Shown piece by piece: positions 7,788 through 14,904 of a DNA stretch of 29,165 nt. The stretch spans positions 1-29,165 of the forward strand of contig JBIPPH010000026.1 of the NCBI GenBank assembly GCA_044368575.1, in the 5' to 3' direction. The translations under genes and the position numbers were made by a program. The notes beneath the pieces were generated by a model. That model had not been told where the DNA came from, searched no databases, and worked only from the letters and a program-made list of their open reading frames with translations. Positions within the stretch are counted from its first letter, which is position 1; each line of letters begins with the position of its first letter. The stretch comes from JABMMZ01 sp044368575. Its GTDB lineage: Bacteria > Bacteroidota > Bacteroidia > NS11-12g > UBA955.

Positions 7788-7818
7788 TTTGCTTTAGAGT
7801 GGTTTAATTCTTTTTTTT
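7781..7818 (+). terminator. Possible weak terminator after the Ppx/GppA gene
   Basis: GGATTAA (7781-7787, containing the stop codon) can pair with TTAATTC (7804-7810), with one G-U pair, and is followed by eight T. The stem is AT-rich and the loop is 16 nt, so it would be a weak terminator. Confidence 0.3.
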
Positions 7819-7821
7819 AGC

Positions 7822-7829
7822 TAAATTTG
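7822..7829 (+). promoter_or_regulatory. -7 promoter element (TAAATTTG) for ndk
   Basis: TAAATTTG is a perfect TAnnTTTG and is followed by CA, a frequent context in this phylum. It ends 22 nt before the ndk ATG. Confidence 0.6.
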
Positions 7830-7851
7830 CACCCATTTTTAGCTAAAGTCC

Positions 7852-8268
7852 ATGAGTAACAAAACATTTACAATGATCAAACCCGATGCGGTTGCCAATG
7901 GTCATACCGGAAAGATCATCGATGACATTCTTCAAGCCGGTTTCAAAATTGAGGCCATGAAATATTTGCAATTGAGCAGAGCTCAAGCAGAATCTTTTTA
8001 TGGCATACACAGAGAACGCCCTTTCTTTAAAGATTTAGTTGATTTTATGATCAGCGGTCCAATCGTTGCAGCTATCCTAGAAAAAGACAATGCAGTTGAA
8101 TCATTCAGAACATTGATTGGTGCAACCAATCCTGAACAAGCTGCTGAAGGTACCATCAGAAAGAAATATGCTAAGAGTATCGATGCGAATGCTATCCACG
8201 GTAGTGACAGCGATGCCAATGCTGCCATTGAAGGGTCATTCTTCTTTTCTCAATTCGAGCGTTTCTAA
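7852..8268 (+). CDS. ndk: Nucleoside diphosphate kinase
   Basis: A 138-residue enzyme that transfers the gamma-phosphate of ATP to nucleoside diphosphates through a phospho-histidine. The full family pattern is present: TFTMIKPDAV (residues 5-14) with the conserved Lys, FYGIHRERPFFKDLVDFMISGP (49-70), LIGATNPEQAAEGTIRKKY (88-106) with the conserved Arg residues, and the catalytic signature NAIHGSDSDANA (113-124) with the active His at 116. Length is standard. It is a monocistronic unit: its own promoter at 7822-7829 and a strong terminator at 8294-8327. Confidence 0.98.
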   Translation: MSNKTFTMIKPDAVANGHTGKIIDDILQAGFKIEAMKYLQLSRAQAESFYGIHRERPFFKDLVDFMISGPIVAAILEKDNAVESFRTLIGATNPEQAAEGTIRKKYAKSIDANAIHGSDSDANAAIEGSFFFSQFERF

Positions 8269-8293
8269 ATAGAATTTGTTTAATCTAATATTG

Positions 8294-8327
8294 AAATCCC
8301 GTTGGCTTTGGCTAACGGGATTTTTTT
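8294..8327 (+). terminator. Rho-independent terminator after ndk
   Basis: AAATCCCGTT (8294-8303) pairs perfectly with AACGGGATTT (8314-8323) around a 10-nt loop, GGCTTTGGCT, and the T-run continues to 8327. The flanking A and T runs make it plausible in both orientations. Confidence 0.9.
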
Positions 8328-8356
8328 ATCGACTTTCAAAACCCACTAGAATACAG

Positions 8357-8364
8357 TAAATTTG
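8357..8364 (+). promoter_or_regulatory. -7 promoter element (TAAATTTG) for NAD kinase
   Basis: A perfect TAnnTTTG followed by CC, with a weak -33 candidate TTTC at 8334-8337 (19-nt spacer). Distance to the ATG at 8402 is 37 nt. Confidence 0.55.
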
Positions 8365-8401
8365 CCATAACAAAGGCACATGACCAGTGTTTTTAAAGCC
8401 T

Positions 8402-9268
8402 ATGAAAATCGGACTATACACCCAGGCAGTTGCTAACCCAAGGCAGCTTAAAGTGATGGAAGATATCATCCAATTTCTCTTACAAGAGCAAGTTGAGGTA
8501 TTGTTGCATCAAGCGGTTGACCCTTCTGTTAATGCCCGTTTTGGCTTAACTTTATTTGATCAATTGTCTGCACAAGGGGATGGCTTTGATTTTATTATCA
8601 GTGTTGGTGGCGATGGCACTATTTTAAGTGCAATTGAAATCAGTGGTGTGAGTCAGGTGCCTATTATTGGGGTGAATACCGGACGATTAGGTTTCTTAGC
8701 CAATGTGTCAACAGATGGCTTTAAGAAAGCTTTTAAAGATTTGCAAATAGGCCATTATGCCCTCGATAAAAGATCTTTACTTCAATTGGATTCAAATGCT
8801 GATTTGTTCAGATTCAATTATGCGCTGAATGATTTTGTGTTGCATAAAAAAGATACCAGTAGTATGATTACCGTGCATGCCTTTCTAAATGGAGAACCTT
8901 TGAATTCTTATTGGGCTGACGGTTTGATTGTGTCAACGCCAACTGGTTCCTCAGGGTATTCTCTTAGTTGTGGCGGCCCTATTTTATTTCCTAAATCAGC
9001 CAGTTTTGTAGTTACGCCAATTGCGCCTCATAATTTAAATGTGAGACCAGTCATAGTGCCAGATGATCAGGTTTTGAGTTTTGAAATTGAAGGCAGAGGT
9101 TCACAGTTCTTAGCGTCATTGGATTCGCGTTCAGTGACCATCGATCAAACAGTTCAAATTGCCATTAGAAAGGCTGATTTTTCTGTTAATTTGGTGCGAT
9201 TTGAAGGCGAAACATTCTTAAAAACCCTTAGACAAAAAATGCTTTGGGGGCTTGACAATAGAAATTAA
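8402..9268 (+). CDS. nadK: NAD kinase
   Basis: A 288-residue NAD kinase (ATP or polyphosphate:NAD 2'-phosphotransferase), the sole route to NADP. It shows the diagnostic GGDGT loop (residues 69-73 in ISVGGDGTILSA), GVNTGRLGFLA (90-100), NDFVLHK (143-149) and DGLIVSTPTGSSGYSLSCGGP (173-193). Length matches bacterial NadK/PpnK. I start at the ATG at 8402 (MKIGLYTQAV, the usual N-terminal strand) rather than the in-frame GTG at 8387. It is followed after 5 nt by exonuclease III and then a glycosyltransferase, so the three are probably one transcript. Confidence 0.96.
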   Translation: MKIGLYTQAVANPRQLKVMEDIIQFLLQEQVEVLLHQAVDPSVNARFGLTLFDQLSAQGDGFDFIISVGGDGTILSAIEISGVSQVPIIGVNTGRLGFLANVSTDGFKKAFKDLQIGHYALDKRSLLQLDSNADLFRFNYALNDFVLHKKDTSSMITVHAFLNGEPLNSYWADGLIVSTPTGSSGYSLSCGGPILFPKSASFVVTPIAPHNLNVRPVIVPDDQVLSFEIEGRGSQFLASLDSRSVTIDQTVQIAIRKADFSVNLVRFEGETFLKTLRQKMLWGLDNRN

Positions 9269-9273
9269 TACTT

Positions 9274-10032
9274 ATGAAAATCATTTCATACAATGTAAAC
9301 GGCATTCGCTCTGCATTGAGCAAATCCTTTGTAGACTTTTTAAAAGCGGAACAAGCAGATGTTGTTTGTTTACAAGAGTTGAAAGCTCAAGCGTCAGATA
9401 TTCCAAGTGTTTTGTTTGAAAACTTAGGGTATCATTGTTACTATTACCCTGCACAAAAGAAAGGTTATAGTGGAGTTGGTATTTTAACCAAAATTAAGCC
9501 TGAAGCCATAAGTTATGGTATGGGGCACGAATTGTTTGATGCCGAAGGCCGAGTAATGGGGGCAATGATCAATGGTAAATTAGTGGTGAGTGCGTATTTT
9601 CCTTCAGGAACAACCGGTGATATTCGCCAACAAGTAAAGTATGAATTTTTAGACCAGTTCTATGATTGGGTGCAGAAGCATCCACACAAAGCGGCTATGG
9701 TTATTTGTGGTGATTACAATATTTGTCATAATCCTATAGACATTCATGACCCTGTTGCCAATAAAAACAGCAGTGGTTTTTTACCTGAAGAACGCGCATG
9801 GATGGACAAATGGTTTACAACCGGAATGAAGGATGCTTTTAGAGCGATCAACCAGGAAGCTGATCAATACACTTGGTGGAGCTTCAGAACCAATGCTAGA
9901 GCAAGGAACAAGGGTTGGCGCATTGATTATATTTCTGTTGCGGAGCATATGGCAGATCAAATTGCTGATGCAGGGATTTTAGCTAACTACGTGCACAGTG
10001 ATCACTGCGGAATTTTTGTGAAAATGCAATAG
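9274..10032 (+). CDS. xth: Exodeoxyribonuclease III (AP endonuclease)
   Basis: A 252-residue member of the ExoIII/APE1 family, which cleaves DNA 5' to abasic sites and removes 3'-blocking groups during base-excision repair. All catalytic motifs are visible: YNVNGIRSA (residues 6-14), CLQELKAQ with the metal-binding Glu (32-39), GDYNICHNPIDIHDP (146-160), the NKGWRIDYI segment (212-220) and the terminal SDHCG with the catalytic Asp-His (242-246). Length is typical. It starts 5 nt after the NAD kinase stop and is followed 3 nt later by the glycosyltransferase gene. Confidence 0.96.
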   Translation: MKIISYNVNGIRSALSKSFVDFLKAEQADVVCLQELKAQASDIPSVLFENLGYHCYYYPAQKKGYSGVGILTKIKPEAISYGMGHELFDAEGRVMGAMINGKLVVSAYFPSGTTGDIRQQVKYEFLDQFYDWVQKHPHKAAMVICGDYNICHNPIDIHDPVANKNSSGFLPEERAWMDKWFTTGMKDAFRAINQEADQYTWWSFRTNARARNKGWRIDYISVAEHMADQIADAGILANYVHSDHCGIFVKMQ

Positions 10033-10035
10033 GGG

Positions 10036-10779
10036 ATGTTGCAGCCATTAAAATCGTTTTACCGTTTTTGCTTTAAATGGCCCGCCCGAAAATACTTGGG
10101 CATGTACACCCTTTGGATAGATATTCGCGCGGTATTTAAGCGCACATTTCAAAAGGCTTCTTCTGATAATTTAAAACCTGTAAGTGTTTGTGTTGGTTTA
10201 ATGAATCGCAGTAAAGCCTTTAAAACGCAATTGTTGGCCAGTCTTATGCAGCTTGCAGACCCCTCTAAAATTGAGCTTTCTGTAGTGGATTGTAATAGTT
10301 CAGATGAGCCAGATTTATTAGGGTATTTAAAAGCGCATTGGAAAGGTCAGCTGACCTATACTAAAACAGATTTACCTTTTACGCGCTCAAAAATTTTCAA
10401 TTTAGCCGTTCAACAATCCCAACATGATTTGGTTTTTATTTGTGATGCTGACATTGCTTTGCCACCCCAATTTTTAGCTCAGATGAATGCCTATTGTAGG
10501 CCATATCAGGCTTGGTTTCCTGAGGTGATGTTGTTAGATGAGGCTGGCTTGCCTAATCGATACTGCTCAGAGGGTGTAGGTATGCTGGGGTGCCACAGGC
10601 ATCAGTTTGAAGCCACTAAAGGTTTTGATGAGCGCATTGTTGAATGGGGGAAAGAAGATTGGTTATTGTATTTTGAATTCTATAAAATAGGCATTGCTCC
10701 TTTTAGAACCCAAGAGCCATTAATGCAACACGCCTTTCATCAAAGTTTAAAACCAAAAGGGTTTAAGCCATTGTTTTAA
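10036..10779 (+). CDS. Family 2-like glycosyltransferase
   Basis: A 247-residue protein with a GT-A glycosyltransferase fold. Supporting features are the N-terminal strand VSVCVGLMNRSK (residues 49-60), LSVVDCNSSDEPDL (81-94), the metal-binding DxD motif in FICDADIALP (134-143), and the C-terminal FDERIVEWGKEDWLLYFE segment (197-214), the GWGxED-type acceptor motif of galactosyltransferase/chondroitin-polymerase-like enzymes. No membrane segment is evident. The donor and acceptor sugars are unknown. It is the last gene of the nadK-xth run, an unusual partner for two housekeeping genes. Its stop at 10777-10779 directly abuts the stop of the convergent ccmB gene at 10780-10782. Confidence 0.8.
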   Translation: MLQPLKSFYRFCFKWPARKYLGMYTLWIDIRAVFKRTFQKASSDNLKPVSVCVGLMNRSKAFKTQLLASLMQLADPSKIELSVVDCNSSDEPDLLGYLKAHWKGQLTYTKTDLPFTRSKIFNLAVQQSQHDLVFICDADIALPPQFLAQMNAYCRPYQAWFPEVMLLDEAGLPNRYCSEGVGMLGCHRHQFEATKGFDERIVEWGKEDWLLYFEFYKIGIAPFRTQEPLMQHAFHQSLKPKGFKPLF

Positions 10780-11421
10780 TTAATCTTTCCAAATAAATCG
10801 GATTAAGAAGATCCCCATCAAAACGATAAGGGTATCAATGCTTAATAATATTGTCCAATCAACTAGTAGCGCATTTGTACCGAGGTCTTGAAGGGCTTTA
10901 GACCCTGCCTTGCTGCCCACTAAAATGATAGGGAGTAATATTGGGAAGCTGAGCACAGGCATTAGTACACTTGGTTGGTCGGTTTTTGAGGCAATACTAC
11001 TACTGATGGTGAAAATGCTAGAAATGCCAATGCCGGTTAATAGGCATGATAGCGTAAAAGCCATCCAAGCCTGTAATTCAATGTCGAAAAACAAATTGAA
11101 TAACAATAATGCCATGAGGGTGTATACCAACATCAACAAACTTGATTGAATGATTCTTGCGGCTAAGAATTGTTCAGCGGAGTATAATTGATGCCAAAAC
11201 AAATAATGTTGTTTACGCATTTGTAAAAAGGCTTTTGATATACCTTGAAGTGTAGTAAATATCACAACTATCCAAAACACAGCACTGAAATGTTGGCTGT
11301 CAAGGCTTGGTAGACTTAAATAAGCAATGAGGGCAGCAGAAAAAATAAACAATAGCGAAGCCATGATGTTGAACTTGTTTTTCCATTCTTCACGGAGAAA
11401 AAAAATGAGTAAATCCCACAT
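10780..11421 (-). CDS. ccmB: Heme exporter protein B (CcmB)
   Basis: A 213-residue integral membrane protein with six hydrophobic segments, matching CcmB, the permease subunit of the CcmABC(D) complex used in cytochrome c maturation system I. Family-like stretches are the N-terminal LLIFFLREEWKNKFN, the FWIVVIFTTLQGISKAF segment and the C-terminal half with PVLSFPILLPIILVGSKA, the P-L-PILL pattern typical of CcmB. No ccmA or ccmC lies in the window, so other system components must be elsewhere or downstream of a rearrangement. It shares a compact bidirectional promoter region (11443-11460) with the divergent TerB-like gene. Confidence 0.85.
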   Translation of the reverse strand: MWDLLIFFLREEWKNKFNIMASLLFIFSAALIAYLSLPSLDSQHFSAVFWIVVIFTTLQGISKAFLQMRKQHYLFWHQLYSAEQFLAARIIQSSLLMLVYTLMALLLFNLFFDIELQAWMAFTLSCLLTGIGISSIFTISSSIASKTDQPSVLMPVLSFPILLPIILVGSKAGSKALQDLGTNALLVDWTILLSIDTLIVLMGIFLIRFIWKD

Positions 11422-11442
11422 GGTTAAGCTGTTAAAAATGTT

Positions 11443-11460
11443 TATTTTTGCACAAAAGTA
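11443..11460. promoter_or_regulatory. Overlapping divergent promoters (near-palindromic)
   Basis: The 18-bp block is TATTTTTG-CA-CAAAAGTA. On the plus strand 11443-11450 reads TATTTTTG; on the minus strand 11453-11460 reads TACTTTTG. Both are perfect TAnnTTTG -7 elements facing each other across only 2 bp. Predicted start sites are near 11454 (toward the TerB-like gene, ATG 11475) and near 11449 (toward ccmB, ATG 11421), so each start lies in or beside the other -7 element. Confidence 0.55.
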
Positions 11461-11474
11461 ATTAAAATAGTGTT

Positions 11475-11936
11475 ATGCACAGCAAAATCGAACATTTGAA
11501 TGAAACCGAAAAGTCATTGGTGTTAAACGCTCCGTTATTAGTCACTGCATTGGTGTCTGGAGCAGATGGTGAATTCACCAATGATGAAATTCAACAAGCT
11601 GTAAAGATTATCCATATCAAGAGTTTTAAGGAGTCTAAAGAGGTGAGCGGTGTATACAAAACCATTGATGCTCAAACAGAAGATTCAATTCAAATGCTGA
11701 TCAGTGCTTTGCCAGAATCTACCTTAGAGCGCAATCAAATGTTGCAAAATCAGTTGAGTGGTTTGAATGCCATTTTTCCAAAATTAGAGGCTCAATTTGC
11801 TTACGATTTATACAACAGTTTAAAGCAATTGGCTTTTTATGTTAGCACTGCCAGTGACTTAGGTGTTGGTTTGCAGTCTCAACAAGAAAAAGAGATGGCT
11901 AAATTGAGCTTTATCAACGCCCCTGAGCAACCTTAA
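11475..11936 (+). CDS. Hypothetical TerB-like helical protein
   Basis: A 153-residue cytoplasmic protein, predicted to be almost entirely helical. The segment LLVTALVSGADGEFTNDEI (residues 21-39) has the hydrophobic-helix-GADGE-F-DE pattern of TerB/DjlA-like domains, where the acidic ADG loop binds metal in some members; the rest does not clearly match. Role unknown. It is a single gene. Its stop TAA at 11934-11936 overlaps the stop of the convergent dehydrogenase gene, the four bases TTAA serving both. Confidence 0.6.
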   Translation: MHSKIEHLNETEKSLVLNAPLLVTALVSGADGEFTNDEIQQAVKIIHIKSFKESKEVSGVYKTIDAQTEDSIQMLISALPESTLERNQMLQNQLSGLNAIFPKLEAQFAYDLYNSLKQLAFYVSTASDLGVGLQSQQEKEMAKLSFINAPEQP

Positions 11937-13132
11937 TAGGCATAATCAGCCAAGTATTCATAAGCTTCTGTGAGCTTGCCATTCTTACAAATAGTGGCGT
12001 TATCAATAATGCTACTTTCTGGTTTAAACAATTCCGGTAACACATATTCCATTAACATGGCGCCAAAGCCTTCACTGGCATCTTTTGGCAATTCTGTCGG
12101 CAAGTTGGCTACAGCCATAATGTCTATGCTGTTATTGGTGTAAGGCTCGCAAATGCCCATGCTAATTGGGTCATAGCCAAATACAGGGTCATAGATTTTG
12201 GTGTCTTTTAGCGTAATGGGTATACTGCCTTGAACATCGCAGCTGATATCGGCAATGACTTTGATTTTAAATGGACTGTTTCTGGTATCAACTTCCGAAA
12301 ATAATCTGTCCATTTTTTCTTCCCAATAAATGCCGTTGATCAATAAATCACAGTAGGGTAGATAATGTCTAAAAACACATCTGTATCGGCTTGGGTCGTG
12401 GTGGAAATCACTTCTGTCATAAGGTTTGCCATCAATTCTCTCATAAAGATTTTCGGTGAGCAATACTGCAAAAACAGGTTCAGAATAGATCTTAGTTAAA
12501 ATATCAGCGGCTGTTACTTGTTTGATTTTAGCTAATTTTAAAAGTTCCAGTGCCCCCAATGATACGCGCCCATTGCCGGTCAGAATGATTTTTATAGGGC
12601 CAAGGTCTAACTTGTTTAATTCTGCTTTCAATTGAGCATAATCATGGCATTCATAGGCTGGCGTTAATGTAAAAGTTTTGTGTTTTCTGCCCCAAGTTAA
12701 TAGGCCATTGTATGCGCCCACAACACCTGCAAATCGGCCAAATCCTAAAATTCTATCGCCATTTTTCCAACGCAAGGTTTCGTAGTCAATCATGCGAATG
12801 TTCTGTTGAATCAAGCGCTTCATCAAAGCTTGGTTATGGGCTTGTTTTTTTATTGTGTGAGAAAAAAACAAATAGGTTTTATTGGCTATTAGATTGTCTG
12901 CAGGCACCTCTTTAATGCCCATTAAGTAATCGCAGTGGCTTAGATCTTCTTGGAGTACTACACCTACTTTTTCGTAAAGTTCATCTGCAAAACAACGGTC
13001 ATTACTGGGTTGGATAAATAGACTTAGTTGAGGGAATTGTTGTTTGAGTTCAGCACATTGGGCAGGGGTAAATGCAACGCGTTTGTCTGCAGGTTGTTTT
13101 TCTTCTCTTAATAGGCCAATGCTAATACTCAT
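11933..13132 (-). CDS. Saccharopine dehydrogenase-like / alanine dehydrogenase-family enzyme
   Basis: A 399-residue NAD(P)-dependent oxidoreductase of the AlaDH/PNT superfamily. The N-terminal domain begins with GLLREEKQPADKRVAFTPAQ (residues 6-25), the substrate-binding pattern of alanine dehydrogenase and lysine-forming saccharopine dehydrogenase, followed by GIKEVP (72-77) and LFFSHTIKKQ (88-97). The Rossmann nucleotide loop is LTGNGRVSLGALELL (184-198). The FFSHTIKKQ and DISCDVQGSIP segments resemble saccharopine dehydrogenase (Lys1 type) more than alanine dehydrogenase, which would make it a lysine/2-oxoglutarate enzyme, but the substrate is inferred. Monocistronic; its -7 element ends 4 nt before the start codon. 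Confidence 0.75.
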   Translation of the reverse strand: MSISIGLLREEKQPADKRVAFTPAQCAELKQQFPQLSLFIQPSNDRCFADELYEKVGVVLQEDLSHCDYLMGIKEVPADNLIANKTYLFFSHTIKKQAHNQALMKRLIQQNIRMIDYETLRWKNGDRILGFGRFAGVVGAYNGLLTWGRKHKTFTLTPAYECHDYAQLKAELNKLDLGPIKIILTGNGRVSLGALELLKLAKIKQVTAADILTKIYSEPVFAVLLTENLYERIDGKPYDRSDFHHDPSRYRCVFRHYLPYCDLLINGIYWEEKMDRLFSEVDTRNSPFKIKVIADISCDVQGSIPITLKDTKIYDPVFGYDPISMGICEPYTNNSIDIMAVANLPTELPKDASEGFGAMLMEYVLPELFKPESSIIDNATICKNGKLTEAYEYLADYAY

Positions 13133-13136
13133 GCTA

Positions 13137-13144
13137 CAAATCTA
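13137..13144 (-). promoter_or_regulatory. -7 element (TAGATTTG) ending 4 nt before the start codon
   Basis: Minus-strand TAGATTTG is a perfect TAnnTTTG and is separated from the ATG at 13132 by only TAGC. A leaderless or nearly leaderless transcript is predicted. Confidence 0.55.
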
Positions 13145-13204
13145 ATTATTGTTTCTAATATAATAAACATCGCTTAACTATATAATAATTCATTAAATAA
13201 ACCC

Positions 13205-13212
13205 TATTTTCG
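13205..13212 (+). promoter_or_regulatory. -7-like element (TATTTTCG) for the coiled-coil protein gene
   Basis: TATTTTCG matches TAnnTTTG at all but one fixed base and is followed by CA. It ends 20 nt before the ATG at 13233. Confidence 0.45.
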
Positions 13213-13232
13213 CACCCTTAAATTCCTATCGT

Positions 13233-14486
13233 ATGAGAATATACTTTACCATTTTGGCCTTACTCACTTTGAATGCGGCCATTGCTCAAAACATTAAATC
13301 AGAGGATGTGCAATACAACTACATCAAGTTGCCATCCAATCCTTTAAACCCTAAACCAGTCAATTATTTTTCTTCAGTGGTATCTTCAGCAGAAGCAGAA
13401 AATGCCAAATTGAAGGCCAAATACGAAGCCGACAAAATTCAAGCTGAAAATGATTTCCAAAGAGATCAGGTTGATTATCAAGCAAAAGTGAAAGCGGCTG
13501 ATGAACAATACGCGAAAGATATGGAAGCTTGGAATTCAAAATCTACAGCTAAGAAGATTTTGGAAAGAGAATTGTTAAATGAAAACAACAAGCCAGTTAA
13601 GGCATATGTGCCTCAACCAAGCAGACGTTATGTGTATGAGCCTAAATACGTAACTGCTCATGATGTTAGCACTTTGGCTTCTACTTATTTAAAATTAGAT
13701 GGTTTTGATAGAGTACAAGGCAGTGATATCATGTACCTTGTTGAGATGGGTGTTTTTGAACATTCAGAGCCTAGAGTGGTTTCTGAGATCAGAAAAGAAA
13801 CCCGTTCTGCTAATGGTACTACTTCAACTTATGATGTTGCTTATTACCATTTAGAATTTAATTACCGCCATCCAATGACTGTTAAAATCACTAAAACAGG
13901 TGGTCAAGAATTATACATGAATGCGCCATCTCAATTGAATGAGTTTAAAACATACAAATCAGCGGAATCAAAGAGTTCTCCGTCAACTGATATTTCAATT
14001 TTAGTTAAAACCATTGAAGCTCAAGTGTTGAAAGAAAACCTAGAGTTTATTAACCACATGGTGAATGACCGCATGGGTTTTGAAGTGAGTAAAAGAAAAA
14101 GCAGTTTAGATTATGTTAAAACAAAAGGTGAAGAATATGCTGATGTGAATGAAGCGTATGATGCAGCCACTATGGCCTTTACCATGATGGGTAAAACAGA
14201 TGATCAAGCCAAAGCTAAATTACAAGAAGCTGTTAGCAAATGGACTAAAGCTTTAGCTGAATCTGAACCTGAAAACAAGAAAGCCAGAATTGATAAAAAT
14301 GTAACAATCTCTTTAGGCTTTAATTTACTAGAAGCCTACTTTGCTTTAAGAATGGTTGACGAAGCTGAAGCCTTAATTGCTAGCCAAAAGAAATTAGACT
14401 TGTCTAAAAAAGAAACCAAATTATTAGAAACTTACACGCAAGATTTCATTGATTTAAGAATGCGTAAAACCGCTAATAATTTGTAA
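13233..14486 (+). CDS. Secreted coiled-coil/TPR-like protein of unknown function
   Basis: A 417-residue exported protein with the signal peptide MRIYFTILALLTLNAAIAQ. Residues about 50-110 are a long charged coiled coil rich in Ala, Glu, Lys and Gln (for example AENAKLKAKYEADKIQAEND). A middle domain (about 120-230) has beta-rich text such as YVYEPKYVTAHDVSTLAS. The C-terminal third (about 290-410) is helical with TPR-like pairs (ADVNEAYDAATMAFTM, AKLQEAVSKWTKALAE, LGFNLLEAYFALRMVDEAEA). I do not recognise the family; it resembles periplasmic or outer-membrane scaffolding proteins in general style only. It stands alone with its own promoter and a strong terminator at 14507-14537. Confidence 0.7.
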   Translation: MRIYFTILALLTLNAAIAQNIKSEDVQYNYIKLPSNPLNPKPVNYFSSVVSSAEAENAKLKAKYEADKIQAENDFQRDQVDYQAKVKAADEQYAKDMEAWNSKSTAKKILERELLNENNKPVKAYVPQPSRRYVYEPKYVTAHDVSTLASTYLKLDGFDRVQGSDIMYLVEMGVFEHSEPRVVSEIRKETRSANGTTSTYDVAYYHLEFNYRHPMTVKITKTGGQELYMNAPSQLNEFKTYKSAESKSSPSTDISILVKTIEAQVLKENLEFINHMVNDRMGFEVSKRKSSLDYVKTKGEEYADVNEAYDAATMAFTMMGKTDDQAKAKLQEAVSKWTKALAESEPENKKARIDKNVTISLGFNLLEAYFALRMVDEAEALIASQKKLDLSKKETKLLETYTQDFIDLRMRKTANNL

Positions 14487-14506
14487 TTTATTTATAGTTA
14501 TTTAAT

Positions 14507-14537
14507 AAAAAAACCCTGTTCGAAAGAGCAGGGTTTT
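14507..14537 (+). terminator. Rho-independent terminator
   Basis: CCCTGTTC (14514-14521) pairs with GAGCAGGG (14526-14533) around a GAAA tetraloop, with one G-U pair, extended by flanking A and T runs. It closes the coiled-coil protein gene and may also act from the minus side. Confidence 0.9.
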
Positions 14538-14570
14538 TTGTTTTGGCGCATTTTGACTGCATCTCCGTCA

Positions 14571-14742
14571 AAGCTTGTTATCGAATTTTTTAGAGTGAGA
14601 GTAAGTGTCCTCCTTCATTGTATTGATAGATTCCACCTTCAGCTATTAACTTTCTGTGGAAACTTTCGGAGGAGACCCTGAGTGTAGTGTGAAGTACAAA
14701 TGACAGGGGGAGTGTTAGCTCTCGCTTTCACACTCACTCTGT
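14571..14742. repeat. Repeat copy A (long form with nested hairpin insert)
   Basis: Copy A begins AAGCTTGTTATCGAATTTTT and ends TTTCACACTCACTCTGT. Its left about 38 nt and right about 56 nt match copy B (14795-14898) closely. AGAGTGAG near the left end (14592-14599) is inverted as CTCACTCT near the right end (14733-14740). Compared with B it has about 70 extra bases (roughly 14609-14683) that themselves form a nested hairpin: TCCTCC (14608-14613) with GGAGGA (14668-14673), and TTCCAC (14631-14636) with GTGGAA (14656-14661). No protein gene is credible here. Confidence 0.75.
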
Positions 14743-14753
14743 GTATGTTGGAT

Positions 14754-14781
14754 AGTTGGCGATTTGAATACTTGACCAACT
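14754..14781. other. Small inverted repeat between the two repeat copies
   Basis: AGTTGG (14754-14759) and CCAACT (14776-14781) can pair around a 16-nt loop. It lies in the 52-bp spacer between copies A and B. Function unknown. Confidence 0.4.
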
Positions 14782-14794
14782 GATCAATCCTTGA

Positions 14795-14898
14795 AAGCTT
14801 GTTATCTAATTTTTTTAGAGTGAGAGTAAGTGTGAATGTGGGTGTGAAGTACCAATGACAGCGTATCGTGTTCGCTCTCGCTTTCACACTCACTCTGT
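14795..14898. repeat. Repeat copy B (short form), abutting the tmRNA gene
   Basis: Copy B begins AAGCTTGTTATCTAATTTTT and ends TTTCACACTCACTCTGT, the same ends as copy A, with a short centre (about GAATGTGGG) in place of A's hairpin insert. The two share GTGTGAAGTAC, AATGACAG and GCTCTCGCTTTCACACTC. The copy ends 6 nt before the 3' end of the tmRNA gene. CTGTCATTTG at 14895-14904 is the exact inverse of CAAATGACAG at 14697-14706 in copy A. Confidence 0.75.
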
Positions 14899-14904
14899 CA
14901 TTTG

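Noticed and set aside
8387..8401. GTG start for NAD kinase
   Set aside because: The ATG at 8402 gives the standard N-terminus and length.
14639..14893. An 84-codon open frame on the minus strand across the repeat region
   Set aside because: Its protein contains the same VKARANT string twice because it crosses both copies of the repeat. It has no start context, no family resemblance, and lies in hairpin DNA.
14571..14898. A CRISPR array
   Set aside because: There are only two long, imperfect copies, unequal in length, with no regular spacers and no cas genes.
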